The notes: generated by a model from the letters alone, not told the origin. A DNA stretch of 35,472 nt from an uncultured Bacilli bacterium (GCA_910585915.1 CAJUGF010000011.1:1-35472); one strand, 5' to 3'; positions 15,659 to 22,638 are shown, counted from the stretch's first letter. Program-made: numbers and translations.

Positions 15659-16840
15659 CTAATATTTTGCTTCCTCTTCTTCTTTATTACTAACATGAAT
15701 TCTAGGTACTCTATTTTGTATTTGATTAAATAGTTGATAAGCGTTTATTTTTAATTCTTTTGTTACTTCAGAGATTGGAATATCTATTCCGAATATTTCT
15801 ACATGCATTCCTTCTTTTATATTATTATCTACTAAAACTGATATCATATCCATAGTATCTGCAATGATAGGATACTTTTTATGATTAATGGAAACATATG
15901 AAAATCTTTGATTGACTCCATCAGCATATCCAATAGGTATGGTTGCAATGTACCCATCTGCTTTCATTTTAAATTTTGCTCCATATCCTATTGCTTCATT
16001 AGCAGCTACTTTTCGAATGCTTATAATAGTTGAATGAAGAGAAAATGCAGTTTCTAACGAAAGTTCATTCTCGGTTGTAGTTTTGCTAATACTATATTTT
16101 TTACATATTCTTTTATTTTTCCATTCTCTTAGCTTTCCTTTTAAACTCATATCTTTTTTTCTTGATTGGGAAAAACCATACAAAATTATTCCTAAGCGGA
16201 TTCCTGTACAAAAATCGATTTTAGAATGATTCACTAATGTTTGGCTTCTTCCTAAATGAACAATTGGAATTTTTGTCAGATCAATATTTTGCGTTAAATC
16301 TTTAAAATGCATTAATTGTTCATCCCAGTGTGGATCTATTATGCCAGATGTTGCAAAATGTGTATAAATTCCTTCTAAAATCATTTTAGGATTTTTTTGA
16401 ATTCGTTCTACTGATTCTTCTAATTCTTTGCGATTTTTATATCCTAAACGATTCATTCCTGAATCTATTTTTAAATGGATTTTTAAATCATATTTTATAT
16501 CTAATTTTTCAATTTCTTTTAAATATTGAAGGCTTTCGATTGTTATTGTTATATTGTTATTGATGCAATCAAAAATATATTCTGGATCTATTGGTTCTAA
16601 TATTAACACTGGGGTATCTAAATTGTATTTTCTAAGTTCTATTGCTTCTTCTAGTGAGGATACTGCAAAATAATTAATGCCACCTTCTTTCAAAGCATTT
16701 ACTATTTTGATTCCATGGTGATATGCATTATTTTTTACTACGCCAATATAATATTGATAATCTGGATATTTTTTAATTATTTCTTTTGCATTCTTTGTTA
16801 GCTTGTTATGGTCAATTTTAGCATATGTTTTTCTATACAT
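15659..16840 (-). CDS. Alanine racemase-family PLP enzyme
   Basis: About 393 residues with the alanine-racemase layout: PLP lysine in VVKNNAYHHG (usually VKANAYGHG), IDSGMNRLGY, catalytic Tyr in AIGYGAKF, then IPIGYADG, and ADTMDM where the family has a Cys-Met-Asp. The changes around the PLP Lys and the Cys position suggest a divergent paralogue whose substrate could be Ala, Ser or another amino acid. The start is ATG at 16838-16840 or GTG at 16844-16846; AAGGA fits either. First gene of an operon with a D-Asp-ligase-like enzyme and an asparagine synthase, so it probably supplies a D-amino acid to the wall. Confidence 0.82.
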   Translation of the reverse strand: MYRKTYAKIDHNKLTKNAKEIIKKYPDYQYYIGVVKNNAYHHGIKIVNALKEGGINYFAVSSLEEAIELRKYNLDTPVLILEPIDPEYIFDCINNNITITIESLQYLKEIEKLDIKYDLKIHLKIDSGMNRLGYKNRKELEESVERIQKNPKMILEGIYTHFATSGIIDPHWDEQLMHFKDLTQNIDLTKIPIVHLGRSQTLVNHSKIDFCTGIRLGIILYGFSQSRKKDMSLKGKLREWKNKRICKKYSISKTTTENELSLETAFSLHSTIISIRKVAANEAIGYGAKFKMKADGYIATIPIGYADGVNQRFSYVSINHKKYPIIADTMDMISVLVDNNIKEGMHVEIFGIDIPISEVTKELKINAYQLFNQIQNRVPRIHVSNKEEEEAKY

Positions 16841-16864
16841 TTCCACATCATTCCTTATTTATTC

Positions 16865-16892
16865 ATTATAGCTAATTTCACTGATTTTGCAA
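16865..16892 (-). promoter_or_regulatory. Promoter of the racemase operon
   Basis: Minus strand: -35 TTGCAA at 16887-16892, 16-nt spacer, consensus -10 TATAAT at 16865-16870. It lies between the arms of a 9-bp inverted repeat. Confidence 0.75.
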
Positions 16893-16910
16893 AGGCAGAA
16901 TGTGAAATTA
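16873..16910. repeat. Inverted repeat flanking the -35 element
   Basis: TAATTTCAC at 16873-16881 and GTGAAATTA at 16902-16910 are perfect 9-bp arms 20 bp apart, bracketing the racemase -35. Could be a two-half-site operator. Confidence 0.45.
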
Positions 16911-16976
16911 TCCTTTTGGCTTTTCTAAATTTCTTTTTTTAAATATTTTTTTGTTGTTTTTAGGTTAATTGGTGAT

Positions 16977-17004
16977 TTGATTTTTTGTTTTCTTTCTTTA
17001 TAAT
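16977..17004 (+). promoter_or_regulatory. Promoter of the helicase gene, placing the RNA start at the ATG
   Basis: -35 TTGATT at 16977-16982, 16-nt spacer, -10 TATAAT at 16999-17004. Only 7 nt separate the -10 from the ATG at 17012, so the transcript should begin at or within 1-2 nt of the start codon. There is no Shine-Dalgarno. Confidence 0.65.
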
Positions 17005-17011
17005 GTAGTTT

Positions 17012-18484
17012 ATGAATTTAGATGAATTTCAACAAAGAGCGGCATATCAAAACGATAAGTATTCGCTGATTATTGCTGGAGCAGGTACTGGGAAAACCTT
17101 TACTTTGCTTGGAAGAATCCAATATTTAATCCAGAAACAACATTTAAAACCAGAAGAAATATTAGTTATTTCTTATACCAATGAAACAGTAAATGATTTT
17201 AAAAAGAAATCTTTAAAGTATCTTGGCTTTGAAGTACCAACTTTCACCTTCCATAAGCTAGCTAAATATTTACTAGATAAAGCAAATTTTGCTTTTCGTT
17301 TGTGTGATGAAAAAATGGTGGATTATATTGCTGAAGAATTCTTATTTGGGTATTGTTATAATAATTCTTTATTAAAAAAATTGGTTTTAAGATGTCATTA
17401 TCCATTTGGAATTGGGAGTTTTGATCGATTGATTGATCAAGGAGAGGTTATTAAAATCAAAAAGATGATAAAACAATTTGTTCTTATTTGTTCCACTAAA
17501 AATTATGGATGTAATGAATTTAATGCATTTTATCAAAAAGTGAAAGGTAAAGATCAGGCTTTTTTGACATTATGCTTTCTCTTTCATACTCTTTATCAAT
17601 CTGAAAAAATTAGTCAAGGTTTTCTTGACTTTGATGATTTGATTCAAGAAGGAATGAATGTGATTGAGCAAATTAAATGCTTTCCATTTCGACATGTATT
17701 AATTGATGAATTTCAAGATAATTCTTTTATCCGTATTTCTTTTTTAGAAAAAATGGTAAATCATTTCCATATGCACTTTACTGCAGTGGGAGACGATTGC
17801 CAATCTATATATCGTTTTAGCGGAACTGAGTCTAATTGTTTTTTAATTTTATCTTCTTTTTTTCCTAATATTAAGCGTTATTATCTTAAATATACTTATC
17901 GTAATAGTCAGGAATTAATTAATATTGCTAATGCTTTTGTTTTGAAGAATCCTTCACAAATCAAAAAAGATATATGTTCTTCTCTTCATACTACTCAACC
18001 AATTGAAATTTTATATTATTTTAGTACAAAGAAAATTTATTCGATTATTCAATATATTCTTCAACAGGGGAATCAAGATATATTAATACTATCTAGAAAT
18101 TCTTTTGATTGGAAATATTATTTTTCTGGTCAAGACATTTATTGGACTGATAAGACACATTTTCATCTTAAGCAATTTTCTGGTGTGACTTTTACTTTTA
18201 TGACTGTCCATCAGTCAAAAGGATTAGAAGCTCAAAATGTTATATTGCTACACGTTTGCGATGCGCTTTATGGATTTCCTATTCAAATTAAAACACCAAA
18301 ATGTTTTCGATTTATATTTCATCCAGATGCTGTCCCTTTTGAAGAGGAAAGAAGAATATTCTATGTTGCTTTAACTCGAACTAAAGAAAAAGTTTATATT
18401 TTAACTTCTATTTTTGCTCCTAGTCCATTTGTACAAGAACTATTAAAAATTGCTAAAAAACAAATTAAAACTAAAATATTTTAA
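17012..18484 (+). CDS. Short UvrD/PcrA-like superfamily 1A DNA helicase
   Basis: 490 residues against about 720 for PcrA/UvrD. All core motifs are visible: Q motif LDEFQQRAA, Walker A AGAGTGKTFT near 23, FTFHKLA, Walker B VLIDEFQD near 230, motif III VGDDCQSIYRFSG, motif IV/Va region MTVHQSKGLEAQNV near 397, and motif VI RRIFYVALTRTKEKVYIL near 448. The 2B domain is reduced and there is no nuclease domain, closer to helicase IV-like proteins. It should be an ATP-driven 3'-5' translocase on single-stranded DNA acting in repair. It stands alone, convergent with a tRNA operon. Confidence 0.88.
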   Translation: MNLDEFQQRAAYQNDKYSLIIAGAGTGKTFTLLGRIQYLIQKQHLKPEEILVISYTNETVNDFKKKSLKYLGFEVPTFTFHKLAKYLLDKANFAFRLCDEKMVDYIAEEFLFGYCYNNSLLKKLVLRCHYPFGIGSFDRLIDQGEVIKIKKMIKQFVLICSTKNYGCNEFNAFYQKVKGKDQAFLTLCFLFHTLYQSEKISQGFLDFDDLIQEGMNVIEQIKCFPFRHVLIDEFQDNSFIRISFLEKMVNHFHMHFTAVGDDCQSIYRFSGTESNCFLILSSFFPNIKRYYLKYTYRNSQELINIANAFVLKNPSQIKKDICSSLHTTQPIEILYYFSTKKIYSIIQYILQQGNQDILILSRNSFDWKYYFSGQDIYWTDKTHFHLKQFSGVTFTFMTVHQSKGLEAQNVILLHVCDALYGFPIQIKTPKCFRFIFHPDAVPFEEERRIFYVALTRTKEKVYILTSIFAPSPFVQELLKIAKKQIKTKIF

Positions 18485-18486
18485 AT

Positions 18487-18507
18487 AAAAAAACAATCCG
18501 AAGATTG
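18487..18507 (-). terminator. Terminator of the four-tRNA operon
   Basis: Minus strand: CAATC-TTCG-GATTG, a stable UUCG tetraloop on a 5-bp stem, then seven T. It is 3 nt from the helicase stop and may serve both directions. Confidence 0.75.
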
Positions 18508-18549
18508 ATTTATATATATAAGCTTGACTAAGTCTAAGAAGATTTCATA

Positions 18550-18625
<76 letters not shown>

Positions 18626-18633
18626 AAAAATAA

Positions 18634-18710
18634 TGGCGGTTCCGAAGGGATTTGAACCCTCGATCTTCTGCGTGACAGGCAGACGTGATAGACCACTACA
18701 CTACGGAACC
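18634..18710 (-). tRNA. tRNA-Asp (anticodon GUC)
   Basis: Acceptor GGTTCCG/CGGAACC, discriminator G as expected for tRNA-Asp, encoded CCA, anticodon loop CTGTCAC. Confidence 0.95.
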
Positions 18711-18715
18711 AAAAT

Positions 18716-18792
<77 letters not shown>

Positions 18793-18805
18793 ATGTAAAA
18801 TTATT

Positions 18806-18898
18806 TGGCGGAGGAAAAGGGATTCGAACCCCTGCGCCGCTTTCACGACCTGTCGGTTTTCAAGACCGATCCCTTCAACCAGACTTGGGTATTCCTCC
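18806..18898 (-). tRNA. tRNA-Ser (anticodon UGA)
   Basis: 93 nt with a long variable arm. Acceptor GGAGGAA, discriminator G, encoded CCA, anticodon loop CTTGAAA. First gene of the operon. Confidence 0.95.
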
Positions 18899-18922
18899 AT
18901 CACTTTTTGTAACAACAAACAC

Positions 18923-18952
18923 ATTATAACATGAAGATTTTTTTGATGTCAA
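18923..18952 (-). promoter_or_regulatory. Promoter of the four-tRNA operon
   Basis: Minus strand: consensus -35 TTGACA at 18947-18952, 18-nt spacer, -10 TATAAT at 18923-18928 preceded by TGT (extended -10). Confidence 0.85.
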
Positions 18953-19010
18953 TGTAAAGTTGCGACAAATGTAAAAAATTAAAACATTTTCTTTCTCTTA
19001 AGTTTAAACA

Positions 19011-19041
19011 TTTTAAAACTCGAACCAATTTGATTCGAGTT
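19011..19041 (-). terminator. Terminator after the HMA-like gene
   Basis: Minus strand: AACTCGAATCAA pairs with TTGGTTCGAGTT (one G-U, tight loop), followed by TTTTAAAA. About 45 nt past the stop at 19086. Confidence 0.65.
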
Positions 19042-19085
19042 AATAGTTATTATGGGGCCCAAAAGAGAGAAGTACAACAACTTTT

Positions 19086-19556
19086 TTATATATTTAATTT
19101 TAATTCAATTTGTTTCATTTCCTCAGTACTTATCAAATTGGGATCATATTTTATGTTTATTATGATTTTCTCACGATTTTCATATTTTTTAAATAAATAA
19201 TCCTCATTAAAATTCCCTTTAGCCATTTCTATTCCTTCTATTTCAAACAAATCATCTATAGCACCTTTGTAACAGTATTCACAACAAAGATCATCTCTAG
19301 TTATTGTATAATTAGATGTTTCAAATTTTGGATACTTATTAAAAGAAAGTAGAGAAGGAATTTTTGTAATATTTAAAAACAATGTAATTTCCATTTTTAT
19401 TATTTTGGAAGTTATTAAACTAGAATCATATTTTAAATAAATGTCTAGTTGTTCATCATTTTTAATTTCAACATCTAAAATTCCTTTTAAAGACATTAAA
19501 TATTCTTTTAGTTCTTTATGTCCCCAATTATCAATTACAATAGTTAATTCCGACAT
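19086..19556 (-). CDS. Probable two-domain heavy-metal-associated (HMA)-fold protein
   Basis: 156 residues that read as two beta-alpha-beta-beta-alpha-beta repeats of the HMA/copper-chaperone type. The second (from about 80) has TRDDLCCEYCYKGAIDDL, with CxxC (C91/C94) at the start of helix 1, then GIEMAKGN and INIKYDPNLIS as in metallochaperones. The first (1-70) has the same outline, but the metal site is replaced by DNWGHKELKEY. No signal or membrane span. GGAAAGGA lies about 9 nt before the ATG. A 23-bp palindrome in the promoter region suggests metal- or redox-responsive control. The HMA assignment rests on pattern only. Confidence 0.6.
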   Translation of the reverse strand: MSELTIVIDNWGHKELKEYLMSLKGILDVEIKNDEQLDIYLKYDSSLITSKIIKMEITLFLNITKIPSLLSFNKYPKFETSNYTITRDDLCCEYCYKGAIDDLFEIEGIEMAKGNFNEDYLFKKYENREKIIINIKYDPNLISTEEMKQIELKLNI

Positions 19557-19572
19557 ACTTATAATCCTTTCC

Positions 19573-19595
19573 TATATTGACTATATGTCAATATA
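19573..19595. promoter_or_regulatory. 23-bp palindrome, candidate operator of the HMA-like gene
   Basis: Perfect 9-bp arms TATATTGAC and GTCAATATA around TATAT, 17 bp upstream of the ATG. It overlaps a TATAGG (minus strand) that could be the -10 of this gene. A bound repressor would block transcription. Confidence 0.6.
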
Positions 19596-19636
19596 CAAGT
19601 GTGTTTACTAAATTGTCATAATTTAGTTTATATTTA

Positions 19637-19665
19637 TTGCTATATAGCTATTAATTTATTATAAT
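19637..19665 (+). promoter_or_regulatory. Promoter of the tiny hydrophobic-peptide gene
   Basis: -35 TTGCTA at 19637-19642, 17-nt spacer, consensus -10 TATAAT at 19660-19665. Predicted RNA start about 19672, giving a 57-nt leader. Confidence 0.75.
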
Positions 19666-19728
19666 TGAAGTAGGGAAACTTAATTGTTGAGTGCTTGCCA
19701 ACTTTCTTATGAAAGGAGGCTTGATATT

Positions 19729-19818
19729 ATGAAGAAAAAAGATTTATTAATCTCATTTCTAATATTAATAATCATTTTATTAATAGTCTCTTTAATGATT
19801 CTATCTATAAAGAAATAG
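19729..19818 (+). CDS. 29-residue hydrophobic peptide, candidate type I toxin
   Basis: Begins MKKKDLLISF and ends MILSIKK: three Lys and one Asp, an unbroken run of about 21 Leu/Ile/Val/Ser/Phe/Met residues, and two C-terminal Lys, i.e. a single membrane helix with basic ends. Translation signals are strong (AAAGGAGG, 9-nt spacing, ATG). It has its own promoter and terminator, so the transcript is about 225 nt for a 90-nt gene. The 5' leader TTGAGTGCT (19687-19695) is complementary to AGCACTCAA right at the stop (19817-19825) and nearly so to 19861-19871, so the mRNA ends can fold together. This architecture is that of type I toxins (TxpA, BsrG, Fst, Hok), but no known family is recognised. 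A regulatory or membrane-partner peptide is the alternative. Confidence 0.7.
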   Translation: MKKKDLLISFLILIIILLIVSLMILSIKK

Positions 19819-19845
19819 CACTCAATCTAGCATAGATTAAGTGCT
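19817..19845. ncRNA. Hairpin at the end of the peptide gene, possible antisense RNA end
   Basis: AGCACTCAATCTA pairs with TAGATTAAGTGCT around GCA. The single C-A mismatch on the plus strand becomes a G-U pair on the minus strand, so the structure is better as minus-strand RNA. It could end an antisense RNA starting near 19925 (TTGTAA-N17-TACTAT on that strand). Speculative. Confidence 0.35.
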
Positions 19846-19861
19846 TAACCATTTACAGGTA

Positions 19862-19898
19862 AGTACTCAACTCGCCAAAGTTAAGTATTCCCTTTTTT
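19862..19898 (+). terminator. Terminator of the peptide transcript
   Basis: AGTACTCAACT pairs with AGTTAAGTATT (one G-U, one mismatch) over a 6-nt loop, followed by CCC and six T. Confidence 0.7.
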
Positions 19899-19930
19899 AT
19901 TTTATGCAAGTTTCCTTGACAAATACATAG

Positions 19931-19963
19931 TATCATAAAAACGACTTTTTTACAAGTCGTTTT
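19931..19963 (-). terminator. Terminator of tRNA-Leu
   Basis: Perfect 10-bp stem AAAACGACTT/AAGTCGTTTT with a 6-nt loop; on the minus strand it continues TATGAT. A second palindrome AACTCGAA-G-TTCGAGTT lies at 19972-19988, between it and the tRNA. Confidence 0.75.
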
Positions 19964-19999
19964 GTTATTTTAACTCGAAGTTCGAGTTTCCTATCAATC

Positions 20000-20088
20000 T
20001 GGTGCCCAAGGCCGGACTTGAACCGGCACGGGCTTTAACACCCGCAGGATTTTAAGTCCTGTGCGTCTACCTATTCCGCCACTTGGGC
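20000..20088 (-). tRNA. tRNA-Leu (anticodon UAA)
   Basis: 89 nt with a long variable arm. Acceptor GCCCAAG/CTTGGGC, discriminator A, encoded CCA, anticodon loop CTTAAAA. A single-gene unit with its own promoter and terminator. Confidence 0.95.
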
Positions 20089-20130
20089 ATTTAAAGGCAC
20101 CATTGCCTAAAATTTCTTTAGACGTTTTTT

Positions 20131-20159
20131 ATTATAAACTATAAATCAATTCTGGTCAA
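20131..20159 (-). promoter_or_regulatory. Promoter of tRNA-Leu
   Basis: Minus strand: -35 TTGACC at 20154-20159, 17-nt spacer, -10 TATAAT at 20131-20136. A small hairpin AGGCA/TGCCT lies in the leader. Confidence 0.82.
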
Positions 20160-20183
20160 TTCTTTTTGAAATAAAAATTTATA

Positions 20184-20513
20184 TTAATCTTTTATTTCTT
20201 CCATTTTTTCCTTTATCCAAATTGGCAACATTCTTTTTAATTCAGAAAAATTTATTTTTTTCATTTCTGATTTTTTTAGACTTTTAATTGATAATCTTGT
20301 TCGTTTCATTTGATTATCAACCTCTAAAACTTTACAAGTTATTTGAGATCCGAGTGTAGCATAAGAGTTAATGTCATGAACAAATTTTTCTGAAATCTCT
20401 GAAATGTGAATCATTCCATTATATCCATTTTCTAAATTTACGAAAATTCCATATTTTTCAATACCACTTACAGTTCCTTTGACTATTGTTCCTGGCTTTA
20501 AGAATTCTTCCAT
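20184..20513 (-). CDS. S1-domain RNA-binding protein, GSP13/CvfD-like
   Basis: 109 residues. An S1 domain fills residues 4-75: GTIVKGTVSGIEKYGIFVNL, then GMIHISEIS and VKVLEVD-type strands ending RLSIKSL. A short basic tail follows. It matches the small single-S1 proteins of Bacilli (YugI/GSP13, CvfD), which bind ribosomes or mRNA under stress. The start is the ATG at 20511-20513, with AGGTGG 5 nt upstream; a GTG three codons earlier would overlap that site. An extended -10 (TGTTATAAT, 20532-20540) is just upstream. Confidence 0.85.
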   Translation of the reverse strand: MEEFLKPGTIVKGTVSGIEKYGIFVNLENGYNGMIHISEISEKFVHDINSYATLGSQITCKVLEVDNQMKRTRLSIKSLKKSEMKKINFSELKRMLPIWIKEKMEEIKD

Positions 20514-20548
20514 TTTTACCACCTGTTATTAATTATAACATTTTTTCC

Positions 20549-20577
20549 TTTACTTCGCATTTTTTTCATTTTATAAT
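20549..20577 (+). promoter_or_regulatory. Promoter of the NifU-like gene
   Basis: -35 TTTACT at 20549-20554, 17-nt spacer, -10 TATAAT at 20572-20577. RNA would start near 20584, only about 12 nt before the GTG, so the leader is little more than the AGGTGA ribosome binding site. Confidence 0.6.
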
Positions 20578-20595
20578 TTTTCTAGGTGAATTACT

Positions 20596-20847
20596 GTGGA
20601 AATTAATGAAAATAAAAGATCTATAGAACAAAGAATAATTGATGTTATTGAGGAAATACGTCCCTTTTTAAATATGGATGGAGGAGATATTTCTTTTGTG
20701 AGATATGAGAATGGTTTAGTTTATATTAAATTGCTTGGTGCTTGTGCTCATTGTATAGCACAAGATGAGACAATTAATAATGGAGTCTTATTGATGTTAC
20801 AGGAACATATTCCAGAAGTAAAAGATGTTATAAATGTACTCTTATAA
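20596..20847 (+). CDS. NifU C-terminal-domain iron-sulfur scaffold (YutI-like)
   Basis: 83 residues, the full length of a stand-alone NifU C-terminal domain, which assembles or carries Fe-S clusters. Seen: IEEIRPFLNMDGGDISFV and LGACAHCIAQDETINNG with the cluster-binding CxxC; the usual sequence after CxxC differs, as is common. It starts GTG with AGGTGA 6 nt upstream. It is convergent with the YutH-like gene and overlaps its end by 6 bp (20842-20847). In Bacillus, yutI and yutH are also neighbours. Confidence 0.9.
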   Translation: MEINENKRSIEQRIIDVIEEIRPFLNMDGGDISFVRYENGLVYIKLLGACAHCIAQDETINNGVLLMLQEHIPEVKDVINVLL

Positions 20848-21786
20848 CATTTTTTCTTTTGATAACCAGTCGATTTTTTCGATTGGGACTTTTTTAGAAA
20901 TTTCTATAAAAATTTTATTTAAAAATGTTTCATAATTTTTGGCTTTTCTTATGTAAGTAATTAGTTCTTCTTCTGCGGCTTGTTTATTCATAATTTGTTC
21001 ATAAATGTCAAAATAGTAGGATGGATATAATAGTCTTCCAAATAGCATTTGGTATTCAAATTGGGTAAGATTTTCCACATCCAAGTATGTTTTTATTTCT
21101 ATCCAAGCTTCCTTTTCATTTATAAAGAATGCTTTTTTTATGTATTCTACTACGTCTCTTATTTTTAAATCAAATATAAATGTTAAAGGATTTAAGTAAT
21201 CTTTTGAAAAATTAGGAAAATGTATTCTTTTGTGACTTAAGGTAATGGTATAACCATTTGGTATATTAGCCTTTTGAATTGTGTTATTTACATAACTAAT
21301 AGCATTTTCTGCTAATCCAATATAGTAAGTTAAACTATTTAAAACAACTTTTTTTTCTTTTCCTAGTTCTCTTATTTGATATTCAAAGTAATCAATTTTT
21401 TTGCTCCACAGTTCTCCCCATTGATTTCTATATAGATCACTTTTATTTTTTAATAAATGAAGAGAATTCTCAATATTTCTAATATCTATAATGTTGTATT
21501 CCTTATTTGGATTTTCTTCAGCTTTTAGTAAAATGTAATTTGTGTCATTTATTTGGGTTATCAATTTGTTTTCTTTATTTAATATAAATGTATGGACTGG
21601 AATAGACATTTTTTTCAATTCTTGACATATTTGATATATATCTTCTAATTCTTTTGTACTTCGAAAAAATGGATACATAAAAAAATAATTTTCATTTTTT
21701 TGAAAATAGTATTCATCATTTTGCTGTTCAATTTTATCTATTTCTATGTTGTAGTGAAATTTAATCATATCTTTCATCATAATCAC
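20842..21786 (-). CDS. CotS/YutH-like spore coat-associated protein (kinase fold)
   Basis: 314 residues, weakly similar in layout to CotS-family proteins (an aminoglycoside-phosphotransferase-like fold found in spore coats). Supporting features: an N-terminal beta-rich lobe, the middle SLTYYIGLAENAISYVN, then LSHKRIHFPNF and PLTFIFDLKIRDVVEYIK where the kinase loop would be, and a long helical C-terminus. The catalytic HxD...D residues are not clearly conserved, so it is probably a pseudokinase. The placement next to the NifU-like gene supports YutH. The start is uncertain between GTG 21786 and the ATGs at 21780 and 21777. Confidence 0.6.
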   Translation of the reverse strand: MIMMKDMIKFHYNIEIDKIEQQNDEYYFQKNENYFFMYPFFRSTKELEDIYQICQELKKMSIPVHTFILNKENKLITQINDTNYILLKAEENPNKEYNIIDIRNIENSLHLLKNKSDLYRNQWGELWSKKIDYFEYQIRELGKEKKVVLNSLTYYIGLAENAISYVNNTIQKANIPNGYTITLSHKRIHFPNFSKDYLNPLTFIFDLKIRDVVEYIKKAFFINEKEAWIEIKTYLDVENLTQFEYQMLFGRLLYPSYYFDIYEQIMNKQAAEEELITYIRKAKNYETFLNKIFIEISKKVPIEKIDWLSKEKML

Positions 21787-21800
21787 TACTTTATAATATG

Positions 21801-21829
21801 AAAAAAAGTTTAAGATTATTTCTTAAACT
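21801..21829 (-). terminator. Terminator of the yut/yun operon
   Basis: Minus strand: AGTTTAAG pairs with CTTAAACT across a 7-nt loop, followed by seven T, immediately after the stop at 21829. Confidence 0.85.
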
Positions 21830-22638
21830 TACGCAATATTTTTTTGCAGTATTCTGCTTGGATCATTTTCTAATGTTCCTCCACCATTTACTTCATCCGT
21901 TATTTGCTGTTGACGTTGCTGTTGGATTGACATTATTTGAGCTGCAGCTTGAGTATCTTTTAGTACTTCACGAGATTTCTCTAAATTTTGATTTACTTCA
22001 GTTTCCAGAATTTTTATTTTTTTTTTATAATTATTTAGGTCTTCTATTACTTTATCTAAACGATCTTTTATTTCTTTTAATTCTGGATCCATTTCGTTTT
22101 CTTCTGTTATTAAAGTATTTTTCAAAGAGTTTTCAGGTTCTAAATTGAGTTCAACTGATTCTGTTGGAGATACAGTTTCTGATTCTAAATTTGGCACAGA
22201 GCTTGAAAGATCAATTGCACTTTCCTCTTTTGGCTGTTCTATTAAAACTTCTTCCTTTAATGGTTCTGTCTCCATTATTGCTGGAGTTTCTTCAATGACT
22301 TCTGGTTGAGTTATTGATGATTGTGGTTCTGCTATTACGTTTTCTTGTTGGTTGATTGCCATCTCTATTGGTTGTTGTGTGATAGTATTATTTTCTGCAG
22401 ATGCAGGATTTGGATTTATTATTGTGTTTTCTATTGCAGGCTCCACTTTTGGTTCTTCTACTGGAGGTACTACTTCTGGGGTCATAACGATCTCGTTATT
22501 TGCTGTTGGAACTTGATAATTATTTTTATAAAAATCTTTCATTGCACTTATATTATTTTCTTTTACTGCAAGCTGTTTTCCTTTTTTCTCTTCGGTTACT
22601 GCGACTTCTGCTTTTTTCATTAAAATTAATCTAGCCAT
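21829..22638 (-). CDS. Low-complexity Glu/Pro-rich protein with C-terminal coiled coil
   Basis: 269 residues, not recognised. The short N-terminal part (MARLILMKKAEVAV) is followed by about 140 residues rich in Glu, Pro, Thr, Asn and Gln with no fold, then a heptad-rich helix near 183-245 (ELKEIKDRLDKVIEDL and on) and a Gln-rich stretch. No membrane span. It has the character of a scaffold or tether. The ATG shares one base with the stop of the upstream 93-residue gene, so the two are coupled. Last gene of the operon. Confidence 0.6.
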   Translation of the reverse strand: MARLILMKKAEVAVTEEKKGKQLAVKENNISAMKDFYKNNYQVPTANNEIVMTPEVVPPVEEPKVEPAIENTIINPNPASAENNTITQQPIEMAINQQENVIAEPQSSITQPEVIEETPAIMETEPLKEEVLIEQPKEESAIDLSSSVPNLESETVSPTESVELNLEPENSLKNTLITEENEMDPELKEIKDRLDKVIEDLNNYKKKIKILETEVNQNLEKSREVLKDTQAAAQIMSIQQQRQQQITDEVNGGGTLENDPSRILQKNIA

